The translations under genes were made by a program, and so were the position numbers. A stretch of DNA of 32,615 nt. It comes from Anaerolineae bacterium. GTDB taxonomy: Bacteria; Chloroflexota; Anaerolineae; Aggregatilineales; Aggregatilineaceae. The notes under the pieces were generated by a model that made no database searches, had not been told where the DNA came from, and saw only the letters and a program-made list of their open reading frames with translations. Below are positions 1 through 7,877 of this stretch, one piece after another (positions within the stretch are counted from its first letter, which is position 1; each line of letters begins with the position of its first letter). Location: contig JADLHR010000385.1 of NCBI GenBank assembly GCA_020848665.1, positions 1 to 32,615 of the forward strand, in the 5' to 3' direction.

Positions 1-414
1 CCCCCCCCTTCTTCTTCATCTTCATCTTCATCTTCAAACCCTTCGATCGACGTCGTCGTCGATTCCACTGCCATTGCGCGACGACCGCCGGTCGACGACG
101 ACGATTCGGGGGGAGGGAAAGATGCCCGGGCAGAGGGCATTTCGGACGTGCTGGCCGCTCTCGGCGTGGGGATCGCCGCCGCCGAGCCGAAGCTGCAGGG
201 CTGGGCCCACGACGGCATCACCGACCGGCAACTGCGCACCGCCGTCGACACGGCGAAGCGGATGCGCCAGCGCGAGGGATCCCGCCAGCGCATCAGCGCC
301 GCCTACCTCGACTCGATCCTGCGCAACCCGATCGACGGCGCCGATGACGCGCCCCGCGACTACGCCGGCATGGCGGCGCGCTTCAAGGCCGCGGAGGAAT
401 CCGATGCTCGGTGA
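1..414 (+). CDS. Phage replication protein, C-terminal part (5' end outside window)
   Basis: The frame is open from the first base to a TGA at 412-414, so this is the 3' end of a gene that begins before the window. It starts with a Pro/Ser linker encoded by a C run and a CTTCAT repeat, then an Asp-rich stretch. The last ~85 residues form a small helical domain with the pattern DGITDRQL...YLDSIL. That pattern resembles the C-termini of phage replication-initiation proteins, where a 'GVT..QL..A...YL' element often ends the protein. The next gene starts inside it (ATG 404), and a resolvase gene follows, which fits a replication module. The N-terminal DNA-binding part is not visible, so the specific family (lambda O-like or other) cannot be given. 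The frame is secure; the function is inferred. Confidence 0.55.
   Translation, partial: PPPSSSSSSSSSNPSIDVVVDSTAIARRPPVDDDDSGGGKDARAEGISDVLAALGVGIAAAEPKLQGWAHDGITDRQLRTAVDTAKRMRQREGSRQRISAAYLDSILRNPIDGADDAPRDYAGMAARFKAAEESDAR
14..36 (+). repeat. CTTCAT hexamer microsatellite
   Basis: Nearly four tandem copies of CTTCAT follow a run of eight C at 1-8. The repeat lies in frame within the partial replication gene and encodes poly-Ser. The unit is six bases, so gain or loss of a copy changes linker length without shifting the frame. It probably forms a flexible linker between the DNA-binding and C-terminal domains. Confidence 0.8.
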
Positions 415-901
415 CGACCTCCAGGCGTTCGCGCGTCACGTCGACGTCACGTTCGAAGCGTTCGGTTCGCGGCGGTTGTCCGAGGGTGCCGTGGGCACCT
501 GGTTCAAGCAGCTTCAGGGCTTCGCGCTGCGCGATGTGTGCGCCGAGCTGGACGATTGCGTGCGCCGATTGACGCGTCCACCGGCGTGCGCGGACGTGTG
601 GAAGTCGCTGAACGAGCGCCGTTCCGAGCACATCGAGAAGATCGCCGAGGCCAGCAAAGCCGCCGAAAAGCGCGACGCCGACAACCTTTTCGCCGGCCGT
701 ACGCCGATCGGCGAGGAGGCGCTGGCCGAGCTGCGCAAGCTGTTGCAGAAGCAACCGATCGACCCGAAGGCCTGGGCGCATCGCATCATCGATCGCTACT
801 GCGATGGCGATTCCTCGATCAACCCGACGCAGCTCGCGATGGCCTGCCGCGCGCTGGGCTATTCCACTGAGGACCTGGCCGTCATCCGAGGGAACCGATG
901 A
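404..901 (+). CDS. Hypothetical protein, possible replicative helicase-loader-like
   Basis: A 165-residue helical protein. The ATG at 404 is chosen because upstream residues in this frame look like a shadow of the preceding gene, and the 11-nt overlap with that gene is typical here. Residues ~22-65 follow a loose pattern (W..LQ, aliphatic helix, then R.PAC.DVW) like the 'W...L......A......PP...I' pattern of small phage helicase-loader/replication proteins. Residues ~70-95 are a charged Ala/Lys/Glu helix. It sits between a replication protein and RusA and ends in an ATGA overlap with rusA. The loader role is an inference from weak pattern and position; it may be an unrelated early protein. Confidence 0.5.
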   Translation: MLGDDLQAFARHVDVTFEAFGSRRLSEGAVGTWFKQLQGFALRDVCAELDDCVRRLTRPPACADVWKSLNERRSEHIEKIAEASKAAEKRDADNLFAGRTPIGEEALAELRKLLQKQPIDPKAWAHRIIDRYCDGDSSINPTQLAMACRALGYSTEDLAVIRGNR

Positions 902-1419
902 CCGCGCCGACCTTCCTGGTGCTGCCTTATCCACCCTCCAGCAACAGGTACTGGCGGACGCGCGTGGTGACGCCCAAGGGCCGGCCGCCGTTCGTGTCGA
1001 CCTACGTGTCGGACGAGGCCGAGCACTTCAAGGGCGATGTCGCCCGCCGCATCCTGCTGGCCCGCATGCCGAAGGCCGAGGGCCCGATCGAGATCGCCTA
1101 CACGCTGTTTCCGCACCGGCCGCTGGATTGGGCGACTCGCGCCAAGCGCGACCCGAACGGCTGGCAGTACACGGTGCAGTGCATCGACCTCGACAACGCC
1201 ACGAAGGTGCTGGTGGACGCGCTCAAGGGCGTGCTGTTCGACGATGACCGCTGGATTCAGAAGATCACCGGCGTGCGAGCGATTCCCGACCAGCACCCGG
1301 CGCGCGTCGTCGTCGCGGTGCGCCCGTGGCGCCCGGAGCCGATCCAGCCCGGGCTGGACCTCGCCCTGCCAGAGATCCACCGGCAGCCCATCGACGACTA
1401 CGCGGACCTGCCGTTCTGA
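898..1419 (+). CDS. rusA: RusA-family Holliday junction resolvase
   Basis: A 173-residue protein matching the RusA family, which cuts four-way DNA junctions to resolve replication and recombination intermediates. It has the N-terminal PYPPSSNRYWR motif (residues 10-20) and the acidic active-site block: DLDN at 97-100, then D107 in VDALKG and DDD at 115-117. These correspond to the metal-binding aspartates of E. coli RusA. It is longer than E. coli RusA (about 120 residues); the extra part is a Pro-rich C-terminal tail of ~40 residues. Its ATG overlaps the stop of the preceding gene by 4 nt, which suggests coupled translation. Confidence 0.9.
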   Translation: MTAPTFLVLPYPPSSNRYWRTRVVTPKGRPPFVSTYVSDEAEHFKGDVARRILLARMPKAEGPIEIAYTLFPHRPLDWATRAKRDPNGWQYTVQCIDLDNATKVLVDALKGVLFDDDRWIQKITGVRAIPDQHPARVVVAVRPWRPEPIQPGLDLALPEIHRQPIDDYADLPF

Positions 1420-1430
1420 GGAGAAGCACC

Positions 1431-1529
1431 GTGACGACGATCCTTTGCATCGTGCTGTACCTGGCCGGCATGGCGCTCGTGCTGGCGTTCTTCCGCGGTG
1501 CGCAGCTATCGAGTGGAGGCGACGAATGA
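1431..1529 (+). CDS. Small single-pass membrane peptide (32 aa)
   Basis: A GTG start at 1431 is preceded by a strong ribosome site (GAGGAG at ~1417-1423) just after the rusA stop. The product is 32 residues, with one hydrophobic helix (about residues 4-21, rich in Leu, Val, Ala, Ile) and a short polar C-terminus ending GGDE. It ends in a 4-nt ATGA overlap with the next mini-gene. Such tiny phage membrane peptides are usually uncharacterised. No function is proposed; the ribosome site and the coupling are the main evidence that it is real. Confidence 0.6.
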   Translation: MTTILCIVLYLAGMALVLAFFRGAQLSSGGDE

Positions 1530-1594
1530 GCATCAACGACGTAATCATCGTGGTCCTGATGCTGGTGATGATCGGCGCGGCACTCACGCGATGA
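1526..1594 (+). CDS. Very small hydrophobic peptide (22 aa)
   Basis: Begins at ATG 1526, overlapping the stop of the previous peptide (ATGA). Nearly the whole product is one transmembrane-type helix (IIVVLMLVMIGAAL). The stop in turn overlaps an ATG at 1591. It is part of a chain of mini-ORFs joined by 4-nt overlaps. It could be a real membrane peptide or a translational relay element; the sequence does not decide between them. Confidence 0.45.
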   Translation: MSINDVIIVVLMLVMIGAALTR

Positions 1595-1632
1595 GCGGAT
1601 TTTGCACACCACTACAAGGCCAGCGCCTGTGA
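1591..1632 (+). CDS. Tiny coupled ORF (13 aa)
   Basis: A 13-codon ORF that starts in the ATGA overlap with the preceding 22-residue peptide and stops in a GTGA overlap with the GroES-like gene. The product is unremarkable (it contains FCTPLQ). It is reported because it physically links the upstream mini-ORFs to the next gene by re-initiation-type overlaps. It may serve only to pass ribosomes on. Low confidence as a functional peptide. Confidence 0.25.
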   Translation: MSGFCTPLQGQRL

Positions 1633-2291
1633 AACACGCCTTCGTCCGCCCGCTGCGCGATTGGATCGCGGTCCGCCCCGAGGTCTCGCTGTCGTCGGTG
1701 ATCCACCTGCCGGCGGCGAACCGGCAGCGCGCGAGCCACGCGCAGATCGCGCACACCGGCACGGTGCTGGCCTGCGGGCCCGGTGACTATCCCGTCATCG
1801 ACAAGGTGCGCGGCCGCCGATCGAAGGTGTTCGAGCCGATGCAGGTCAAGCCCGGCGATCGCGTGCGCTTCGGCGAATGGTTGTATCCGCAGGTCGACTC
1901 TCATGGCGGCCCGGTGTGGCTGATCCAGCAGGGTGACGTGATCGGCGTGATCAGCGACCAGCGTCAGTGGATGATCAGCGTGCGGGTGATCTGCCACGAA
2001 CTGCTGCGGCTGCTACCGGACGTCCAAGGGCTGCTCGTCTCGCAGCGAATGATCAGCTCCGATGTGGCGGAGCTGGCAGCCCGGCATCCCAATGCCGACG
2101 TCGCGCCGGTGTCTTCCGCATGGGCCAGGGTTCGCAGCGATGGTCGCACGCAGGCCGTTCCTCCGAGCCTCGACGTCAGGTGGCGCATACCGGTGGCCGA
2201 CCTATATCGCAGCCTCGACGACCTTTCTGAAGCGCACCTGATCCCCTTCGCGCAAATGATCCACGCCTACGTGACCGGAGCCATCAAGTGA
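1629..2291 (+). CDS. GroES-like (Cpn10) co-chaperonin fused to an unknown C-terminal domain
   Basis: A 220-residue protein. Residues ~5-108 match the GroES/Cpn10 pattern: VRPLRDWIAVRPE at the N-terminus, a mobile-loop-like region (~20-40), GTVLACGPGD at 44-53, VKPGDRVRFGEW at 73-84 and VWLIQQGDVIGVI at 96-108. Phage co-chaperonins such as T4 gp31 work with host GroEL to fold capsid protein, and P22 coat protein is a known GroEL/ES client. Residues ~115-220 are an extra mixed alpha/beta segment not found in GroES and not recognised. The GTG at 1629 is chosen because it overlaps the previous stop (GTGA); a TTG at 1602 is possible. An internal ATG at 1971 could make the C-terminal part alone, but no clear ribosome site precedes it. 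Confidence 0.72.
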   Translation: MKHAFVRPLRDWIAVRPEVSLSSVIHLPAANRQRASHAQIAHTGTVLACGPGDYPVIDKVRGRRSKVFEPMQVKPGDRVRFGEWLYPQVDSHGGPVWLIQQGDVIGVISDQRQWMISVRVICHELLRLLPDVQGLLVSQRMISSDVAELAARHPNADVAPVSSAWARVRSDGRTQAVPPSLDVRWRIPVADLYRSLDDLSEAHLIPFAQMIHAYVTGAIK

Positions 2292-2548
2292 GCGACGCAA
2301 AGCTGACGCAGGCGCAACTGATCGACCTGGTTGCCAAGGGCATTCAGGCCGAGCTGCAGGCCGAGATCGAGAAGCGGTTGCGGGAGATCATCGACCCCAT
2401 CGTCGTGCAGGCGTCGATCGCCGCCGCGCGGTCTGTGGCGGGCCAGGTGCAGACGTTCGATCGTGTCTCCACGCTCGAAACGGTGCTGCTCGTGAACTTC
2501 AACGGCCGGCCTGTGTACGAAGCGCCTGTGGGCGCGAAGGATGCATGA
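2288..2548 (+). CDS. Hypothetical protein (86 aa)
   Basis: Starts with GTG in a GTGA overlap with the GroES-like gene. The first ~50 residues are helical and charged (LVAKGIQAELQAEIEKRL). The C-terminus is a probable beta element with VLLVNFNGRPVYE. I do not recognise the family. Its stop is immediately followed by the next ATG, so it belongs to the same transcript. Reading frame and context support a real gene. Confidence 0.6.
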   Translation: MSDAKLTQAQLIDLVAKGIQAELQAEIEKRLREIIDPIVVQASIAAARSVAGQVQTFDRVSTLETVLLVNFNGRPVYEAPVGAKDA

Positions 2549-3022
2549 ATGACTGATTCCACGTTCGCCCCCACGCTCACGCCCGAGCAGATGGCACTCC
2601 CCGACGACGAGCTGCGTCGCCAGGGCCTGCCGGTGCCGACGGCGCGGCAGCGCGAGGAGTTCGCGCATCGGCGCCGGCGCGCCGCCCAGCAGCAGGCCGA
2701 GCTCGCGCAGGACGCCCAGCGGCCGAGCTCGCGCTGGGTAGATCCGACGCCGCAGCCGCACGTGCTGCCAACGTGGGCGCAGCGGCAGCTCGATGCACAG
2801 CAGACGGCCGCGACACCGGAGCCGCGGATCTCGAAGGTCATCATCTGGCAGAACCCCGCCGAGAACTACCCCGCGAAGCCGGATAGCGGGGAGGAAGGGC
2901 GACCGGCGGGGGCCGTGCAGGAATCCCCCGGCCGCGAAGGGCTGACAGCACAGCAGGTGCTGGCATGCAAGACGCTACCTCCCTCATCAACCCTGCAACG
3001 CCGGCGACCCAAAGGAGCGTGA
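2549..3022 (+). CDS. Hypothetical charged, low-complexity protein (157 aa)
   Basis: Starts directly after the preceding stop. The product is rich in Gln, Arg, Pro and Ala, with a basic helix around RRRRAAQQQAELAQ (residues ~41-54) and a likely disordered C-terminal half. No catalytic motif is visible. The tail after ~residue 105 is Pro/Gly/Arg-rich and ends in RRRPKGA. It overlaps the ribosome site of the next gene. Function unknown. Confidence 0.55.
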   Translation: MTDSTFAPTLTPEQMALPDDELRRQGLPVPTARQREEFAHRRRRAAQQQAELAQDAQRPSSRWVDPTPQPHVLPTWAQRQLDAQQTAATPEPRISKVIIWQNPAENYPAKPDSGEEGRPAGAVQESPGREGLTAQQVLACKTLPPSSTLQRRRPKGA

Positions 3023-3024
3023 CC

Positions 3025-3354
3025 ATGCAGGAGATCTACCTCGACACCGTGGACCTGCCGAAGATCGAGCTCGAGCAGATCGCCACCATCGTCTACGACG
3101 GTACCGAGGACGATCGGCAAAAGGCCATCGTCGGTGCCGTCACCAGGATGGCCGCCGAGCAGTCGGACCAACCGCAGCTCGCCGTGACAGTGCGCGTGAT
3201 GCGCTGCGCCTGCGCCAACCAGGATTGCGGGTCCGGCATGCTGTTCTGCGAGATGGGCCGGCCCCGTGAGCCTGCGACGTGGTTCGGCATGTTCCGCCTG
3301 GTCGCCGCCACCAGTCGCCACGACGACCGTCCGCCGCCGAGCCTACCGCACTGA
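3025..3354 (+). CDS. Hypothetical protein with a Cys cluster (109 aa)
   Basis: The ATG at 3025 is preferred over the in-frame ATG at 2965 because an AGGAG ribosome site (3013-3017) lies 7 nt upstream of it, whereas 2965 would overlap the previous gene. The N-terminal half is acidic and helical. Near residue 60 there is a C.C....C......C cluster (in RCACANQDCGSGMLFC) that could bind a metal ion. It lies just before the small terminase gene. I do not recognise the family. Confidence 0.55.
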   Translation: MQEIYLDTVDLPKIELEQIATIVYDGTEDDRQKAIVGAVTRMAAEQSDQPQLAVTVRVMRCACANQDCGSGMLFCEMGRPREPATWFGMFRLVAATSRHDDRPPPSLPH

Positions 3355-3357
3355 CCC

Positions 3358-3831
3358 ATGCCGCGCGCGAAGATCCCGTTCACGCCGGCGCACCTCGAGC
3401 TGGCCCGCAAGGTCGCCAAGCTCGGGGCGATCGATGCCGAGATCGCCGATTGCCTGGGCGTGAGCCTGCGCACGTACTGGCACTGGCGCGCCGAGCACCC
3501 GGAGCTCGCGCGCGCCGTGAAGCTTGGGAAGGCTGAGCCCGATGCGCGGGTCGAGCGGTCGCTCTACCAGCGCGCGGTGGGCTACGTCGCGCCCGAGACG
3601 GTGATCCACCAGATGCCGGATCGGGTCGGCAAGAACGGTCGGGTGATCAAGGGTCGCACCGTGCAGACCGAGGTGCTGCGGCAGTACCCGCCCGACTCGG
3701 TTGCCTGCATGTTCTGGCTGAAGAACCGGAAGCGCGGTGAGTGGTACGACATCAAGGCGGTGGAGCTCGGCAACCTCGGGGGCAACAGCTTCCGCGTGTC
3801 GCTGCTGCCGGAAGATGGGCAGGTGCTGTGA
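3358..3831 (+). CDS. Terminase small subunit (DNA-recognition)
   Basis: A 157-residue protein. The N-terminus is a helix-turn-helix: AEIADCLGVSLRTYWHWRAE at about residues 27-46, followed by the conserved stretch DARVERSLYQRAVGY. The C-terminus has FWLKNRKRGEWYD. This arrangement is typical of phage small terminases that bind the packaging site and deliver DNA to the large subunit. It lies directly upstream of the large subunit, whose GTG overlaps its stop by 4 nt (GTGA). Confidence 0.87.
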   Translation: MPRAKIPFTPAHLELARKVAKLGAIDAEIADCLGVSLRTYWHWRAEHPELARAVKLGKAEPDARVERSLYQRAVGYVAPETVIHQMPDRVGKNGRVIKGRTVQTEVLRQYPPDSVACMFWLKNRKRGEWYDIKAVELGNLGGNSFRVSLLPEDGQVL

Positions 3832-5198
3832 GCGCAGTCGCCGATCCGACCGTCCATCGCACCTTCACGCTGACCGCCAAGCAGCGCGAGGCGATGGCGC
3901 TGATCGGCAGCGGCCCGCAGCACATCCTACTCGAGGGCGGCAGCCGCAGCGGCAAGACGTTCCTCATCGTGCGGGCGATCGTGGTGCGTGCGCTGGCTGC
4001 CCCCAACAGCCGCCATCTGATCGCAAGGTTCAGGTTCATCCATGCCAAGGCGTCGATCATCGGTGACACCTTCCCCAAGGTGATGCAGCTATGCTTTCCG
4101 GGCGTCGGCTACGAGCTGGATAAGCGTGACTGGTTCTACATGCTCCCCAATGGCGCGCAGATCTGGATCGCCGGCCTCGACGACAAGGAGCGCACCGAGA
4201 AGATCCTCGGGATGGAGTTCGTCACGGTGTACTTGAACGAAGCGAGCCAGATCCCGAAAGGTAGCCGCGACATCACTGTCACGCGCCTGGCGCAGGTGGC
4301 TCTGGTCGACATCGAGCGATTGCCGACGAAGCCGCTTCGCCACCTGATGCTGTACGACTGCAATCCGCCGAGCAAAGGCCACTGGACCTTCCTGGTGTTT
4401 CACCGAAAGCTCGACCCCGAGACGCGCGCGCCGCTGCCCGACCCCGGCAACTACGCCTACCTGCAGATCAACCCCGGCGACAACCAGATCAACCTGCCGG
4501 CCGGCTACATCGGCACACTGCAAGGCCTGTCGCCCCGGCTGCAGCGCCGGTTCCTGCTCGGCGAGTACGCCGACGAGAACCCGAACGCGTTGTTCTCCGA
4601 AGCCGACATCGACAAATGGCGCCACGAAGGCGAGCTGCCGCAGATGGTGCGGGTCGTGGTGGCGATCGACCCGTCGGGCTCGGGCGATGAGGACAACGCC
4701 GACAACGACGAGATCGGCATCATCGTCGCGGGCCTGGGGATCGACGGCAACGCCTACGTGCTCGAGGACCTGTCGTGCAAGGCCGGCCCGAAGGTGTGGG
4801 GCAACCTGGTCGGCGTCGCGTATGACCGGCACGAGGCCGATGCCGTGATCGGCGAGATCAACTTCGGCGGCGACATGGTCCGATTCGTCGTGCAGGCCGC
4901 GCGTCCGCGGACACCCTTCATCAAGGTGACTGCGAGCCGCGGCAAGGCGGTGCGCGCCGAGCCGTTCGCCCCACTGTATGACCAGGGCAAGGTGCGCCAC
5001 GTCGGTGTGCTGTCGAAGCTGGAAGACGAGCTGACCGCCTTCAGCACCTTCGGCTACACCGGCGAAGGCAGCCCGAACCGCGCCGACGCGCTGATCTGGG
5101 CGCTTGCGGCGCTGTTCCCCGGGATCATCGCCGGCCCGCGCAAGGCGCAGAAGAAGGTCGCCGATGCTGGTGGCCAACCCCTTGGATGGATGAGCTGA
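3828..5198 (+). CDS. Terminase large subunit (packaging ATPase/nuclease)
   Basis: A 456-residue motor that pumps DNA into the prohead and cuts concatemers. The ATPase domain has a Walker A motif GGSRSGKT at residues 37-44 and a Walker B region VTVYLNEAS at 132-140, with Asn before the Glu. The nuclease domain carries the expected acidic residues: D281 in VAIDPSGSGD, E343 in GEINFGGD and D420 in NRADALIW. The length is near that of P22 gp2 (499). The GTG at 3828 is chosen because it overlaps the small-subunit stop; longer in-frame starts read back into that gene as shadow. Confidence 0.93.
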   Translation: MSAVADPTVHRTFTLTAKQREAMALIGSGPQHILLEGGSRSGKTFLIVRAIVVRALAAPNSRHLIARFRFIHAKASIIGDTFPKVMQLCFPGVGYELDKRDWFYMLPNGAQIWIAGLDDKERTEKILGMEFVTVYLNEASQIPKGSRDITVTRLAQVALVDIERLPTKPLRHLMLYDCNPPSKGHWTFLVFHRKLDPETRAPLPDPGNYAYLQINPGDNQINLPAGYIGTLQGLSPRLQRRFLLGEYADENPNALFSEADIDKWRHEGELPQMVRVVVAIDPSGSGDEDNADNDEIGIIVAGLGIDGNAYVLEDLSCKAGPKVWGNLVGVAYDRHEADAVIGEINFGGDMVRFVVQAARPRTPFIKVTASRGKAVRAEPFAPLYDQGKVRHVGVLSKLEDELTAFSTFGYTGEGSPNRADALIWALAALFPGIIAGPRKAQKKVADAGGQPLGWMS

Positions 5199-5200
5199 CG

Positions 5201-5434
5201 ATGAGCAACCCGAGCCCCGCGCTGCCTGCAACCCCAGCCGGCCTCGCCTCTGAGCTCTTCCTGCTGCGCGAGTTCTGGAATGCCTGGAACGAGTTCCACG
5301 GTCTGGCCGCGCAGCGTGACGCCGGTCACCGGCCGAAGCATCCGCGCGCGGTGCTCGAGAGCGCGGCCCAGCGGATGACCGATCGCGCGCGCGACCTGCG
5401 CAACTTCTACGACCCGACCACCTCGAGGACCTGA
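5201..5434 (+). CDS. Hypothetical small protein between terminase and portal (77 aa)
   Basis: A helical 77-residue protein with FLLREFWNAWNEFHGLA in the first half and a basic second half. The start is set at 5201, just after the terminase stop; an in-frame ATG at 5186 would overlap the terminase. The stop is two bases before the portal ATG. Small genes occur here in many P22-like phages, but I cannot assign a role. Confidence 0.6.
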   Translation: MSNPSPALPATPAGLASELFLLREFWNAWNEFHGLAAQRDAGHRPKHPRAVLESAAQRMTDRARDLRNFYDPTTSRT

Positions 5435-5436
5435 AC

Positions 5437-7569
5437 ATGGCTTCCGAAATGCAGCAGTTGCCCAGCGGCGATCCCCGCATCGTCGCCGCGAGGTCGTTCC
5501 TGCGGTCGCAGTCCGACATCGAGTCGGCCAACCGCATCATGGCGAAGGACGATCTGGCGTTCAGCTACGGCGACCAGTGGCCGGAGTACGTGCAGTCCCA
5601 GCGCACCATCGAGAACCGGCCGATGATCACCAACAACCGGCTGGGTGCCTACATCCGCCGGGTCTGCAACAACCAGCGCCAGCAGCGGCCGCGCATCCGG
5701 GCCAACGCTGCCGACGGGCGCGCGAGCCGAGCCACTGCCCGCGTGATCAGCGGCATGCTGCGCAACATCCAGTCGCACAGCCAGGCGGATACCGCGTTCG
5801 ACACCGCCTACGAGTCGGCCATCCGGGCCGGATGGGGCTACTGGCGCGTCATCACCCGGTACTGCCGCGACAACTCGTTCGATCAGGAGGTCGCGATCGA
5901 GCCGATCGACAACCCGTTCAGCGTCTACATGGACGGGTTCGCGATGGACGGATCGGACGCGGAGAACGCGCTCATCACCGACCTGATGCCGAAGTCGAAG
6001 TTCCGCCAGCTCTACCCGGACGCCGATGACGGCGCCAACTGGCCGATGGTCGGCAACGGCGACGACATCGGCAACTGGATCGAGCGCGAGTACCTCCGGG
6101 TCGCCGAGCACTTCTACACGGCGCGCACGCCGGACACCCTGATCGGCCTGTCGACCGGCGACACGATGTTCGCCAGCGAAGTGACCGAGCAAGTCACGGC
6201 GCTGTGGGACATGTCGCGTATCGAGGTCGTGCGCGAACGGCCGGTGCAGCGCAAGCGCATCAAGTGGGTGAAGCTCACCGCCCTGGAGGTGTTGGAAGAG
6301 CGCGACTGGCCAGGCCGCTGGATTCCGATCGTGCCGGTCTATGGTTCGATCGAGATCCGCGACGGCTATCGGTACCGCTTCGGCCTCACGCGCGATGCGA
6401 AGGATCCACAGCGCATGGCCAACTTCTGGAGCACGGCCGCGACCGAGTGGATCGGGGCCGCGCCGAAGTCCAAGTGGTTGAAGGCCGAGGGGCAGGACGA
6501 GGGCTACGAGCAGGAATGGCGCACCGCGAACGTCGATGCGCGCGCCAGCCTCACCTATAAGCCCGTCACCGACCAGAACGGTCAGACGCTGCCGCCCCCC
6601 CAGCGCATCCAACCGGAGCCGCCGCCCGAGGGCATCGTCACGATGCTACAGACCGCGAACAGCGACCTGTCGGCGGTGCTGGGCATCGTGGATCCGGCCA
6701 TGCGCATCGGCGGCAACGTCAGCGGCAAGGCGCTGAACGCCGAGCGTCTTCAGTCCGACGAGGGTACCTTCAACTTCACCGACAACCTCACGCGCTCGAT
6801 GCACCACACCGGCTGCATCATCATCGACATGATCCGCTGGATTTACACCGGCGAGCGGGTCATGCGGATCATCGGCGAGGACAGTCGCGATTCGCTGGTC
6901 ACGGTCAACCAGACGGTGGGCGACAAGGTGATCAACGACCTGACGATCGGCGAATACGCGGTCGAGGTCGACGCCGGCCCGGGCTACGAATCGCGCCGCC
7001 AGCAGAGCTCGGAGACGCTGGTCGGGCTCATGGACACGCCGCTGGGCATCCAGATCGCCGAGAAGGCGCCCGACGTCGTGGTGCGCGACATGGATCTCGT
7101 CAGTGCGGATGCGATCGCCGACCGCCTGGCCGCCGCCAACCCGCTCGCGCAGCAGGACGAGCTGCCGGCCGACTTCCCGGACGAGGCCCGCGCGATGATC
7201 CAGGGCCTGCGCAACGCCATGGCCGGCCTGCAGCAGCAGCTCGAGCAGGCGAACATGGTCATCAAGAGCCGCGCCGACGTCGAGGGCATGAAGGCCGCAG
7301 CGGCCACCCACCGCGAGCAGATCAAGGCCGAGACCGAGCGGCACTCCGACACGATGTGGGCGCAGGAAGAGCGCGACCAGTTCGAATCGGTCGAGCGCAC
7401 GCGGTTGCGCGAGGCCGAGCTGCGCCGGTCGACCTCGCTCGATGTCGCCGAGCTGAACGCGGTGGCCAGGCTGGTCGCCGAGATGATTCGCGAGCGTGGT
7501 GCCAGCGCCGACCGTGAGGTCGAACTGCGCAGGCTCGACCAGGTCGTCGAAACGGCGAGCGACGACTGA
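5437..7569 (+). CDS. Portal protein (P22 gp1-like)
   Basis: A 710-residue protein, close to P22 portal (725). Portals form the dodecameric DNA channel at one capsid vertex. Visible family features are the N-terminal DLAFSYGDQWPEYVQ region, ENRPMITNNRLGAYIRRV (~60-77), the PIDNPFSVYMDG block and KALNAERLQSDEGT near residue 430. The last ~110 residues form a long charged helix (QQLEQANMVIKSRADVEG and onward) like the P22 portal barrel. It sits between terminase and scaffold, the standard order. Confidence 0.92.
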   Translation: MASEMQQLPSGDPRIVAARSFLRSQSDIESANRIMAKDDLAFSYGDQWPEYVQSQRTIENRPMITNNRLGAYIRRVCNNQRQQRPRIRANAADGRASRATARVISGMLRNIQSHSQADTAFDTAYESAIRAGWGYWRVITRYCRDNSFDQEVAIEPIDNPFSVYMDGFAMDGSDAENALITDLMPKSKFRQLYPDADDGANWPMVGNGDDIGNWIEREYLRVAEHFYTARTPDTLIGLSTGDTMFASEVTEQVTALWDMSRIEVVRERPVQRKRIKWVKLTALEVLEERDWPGRWIPIVPVYGSIEIRDGYRYRFGLTRDAKDPQRMANFWSTAATEWIGAAPKSKWLKAEGQDEGYEQEWRTANVDARASLTYKPVTDQNGQTLPPPQRIQPEPPPEGIVTMLQTANSDLSAVLGIVDPAMRIGGNVSGKALNAERLQSDEGTFNFTDNLTRSMHHTGCIIIDMIRWIYTGERVMRIIGEDSRDSLVTVNQTVGDKVINDLTIGEYAVEVDAGPGYESRRQQSSETLVGLMDTPLGIQIAEKAPDVVVRDMDLVSADAIADRLAAANPLAQQDELPADFPDEARAMIQGLRNAMAGLQQQLEQANMVIKSRADVEGMKAAAATHREQIKAETERHSDTMWAQEERDQFESVERTRLREAELRRSTSLDVAELNAVARLVAEMIRERGASADREVELRRLDQVVETASDD

Positions 7570-7571
7570 CC

Positions 7572-7877
7572 ATGGAACCGCTCATCCCCATCGATCCGCC
7601 GCCCTCGCGGCCGATCATGATCGGCGGCGTGATCATGTTCAGCAACGCTGCCCACGCCGAAATGATGTTCACCGACCTCGGCTTCGAGCTTGTCGAGCAG
7701 ACGGAGACGACGCTGCGGATGGTCCGCGACGGACGATGCTTCGAGGCCTACGCCGAGCGCACCCTGGGCAACCAGTGGCGCGGATATGTCGCCCAACTAC
7801 CCGAGCCTGTCACCACCCCCGCCACATTCACCCAGGAGCCTGACCATGGCCAAGAGCCCGAAGAAGCCGACGAGTGA
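7572..7877 (+). CDS. Hypothetical protein (101 aa)
   Basis: The ATG at 7572 follows the portal stop by two bases. The middle of the product (EMMFTDLGFELVEQTETTLRM reduced to its pattern: alternating hydrophobic strands) looks like a small alpha/beta fold. The last ~15 residues are acidic and overlap the next gene by 32 nt. No family recognised. Context suggests a head-module accessory protein. Confidence 0.55.
   Translation: MEPLIPIDPPPSRPIMIGGVIMFSNAAHAEMMFTDLGFELVEQTETTLRMVRDGRCFEAYAERTLGNQWRGYVAQLPEPVTTPATFTQEPDHGQEPEEADE

Noticed and set aside
3828..5198. Walker B region of the large terminase reads LNEA instead of the usual D-E pair
   Set aside because: Many phage terminases in this group have Asn before the catalytic Glu, and all other motifs are intact, so this is probably normal.
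4089..5540. Long minus-strand ORF (483 codons) across the terminase
   Set aside because: It is antisense to a clear terminase and reads as Arg/Ala/Val/Asp-rich shadow typical of high-GC DNA.
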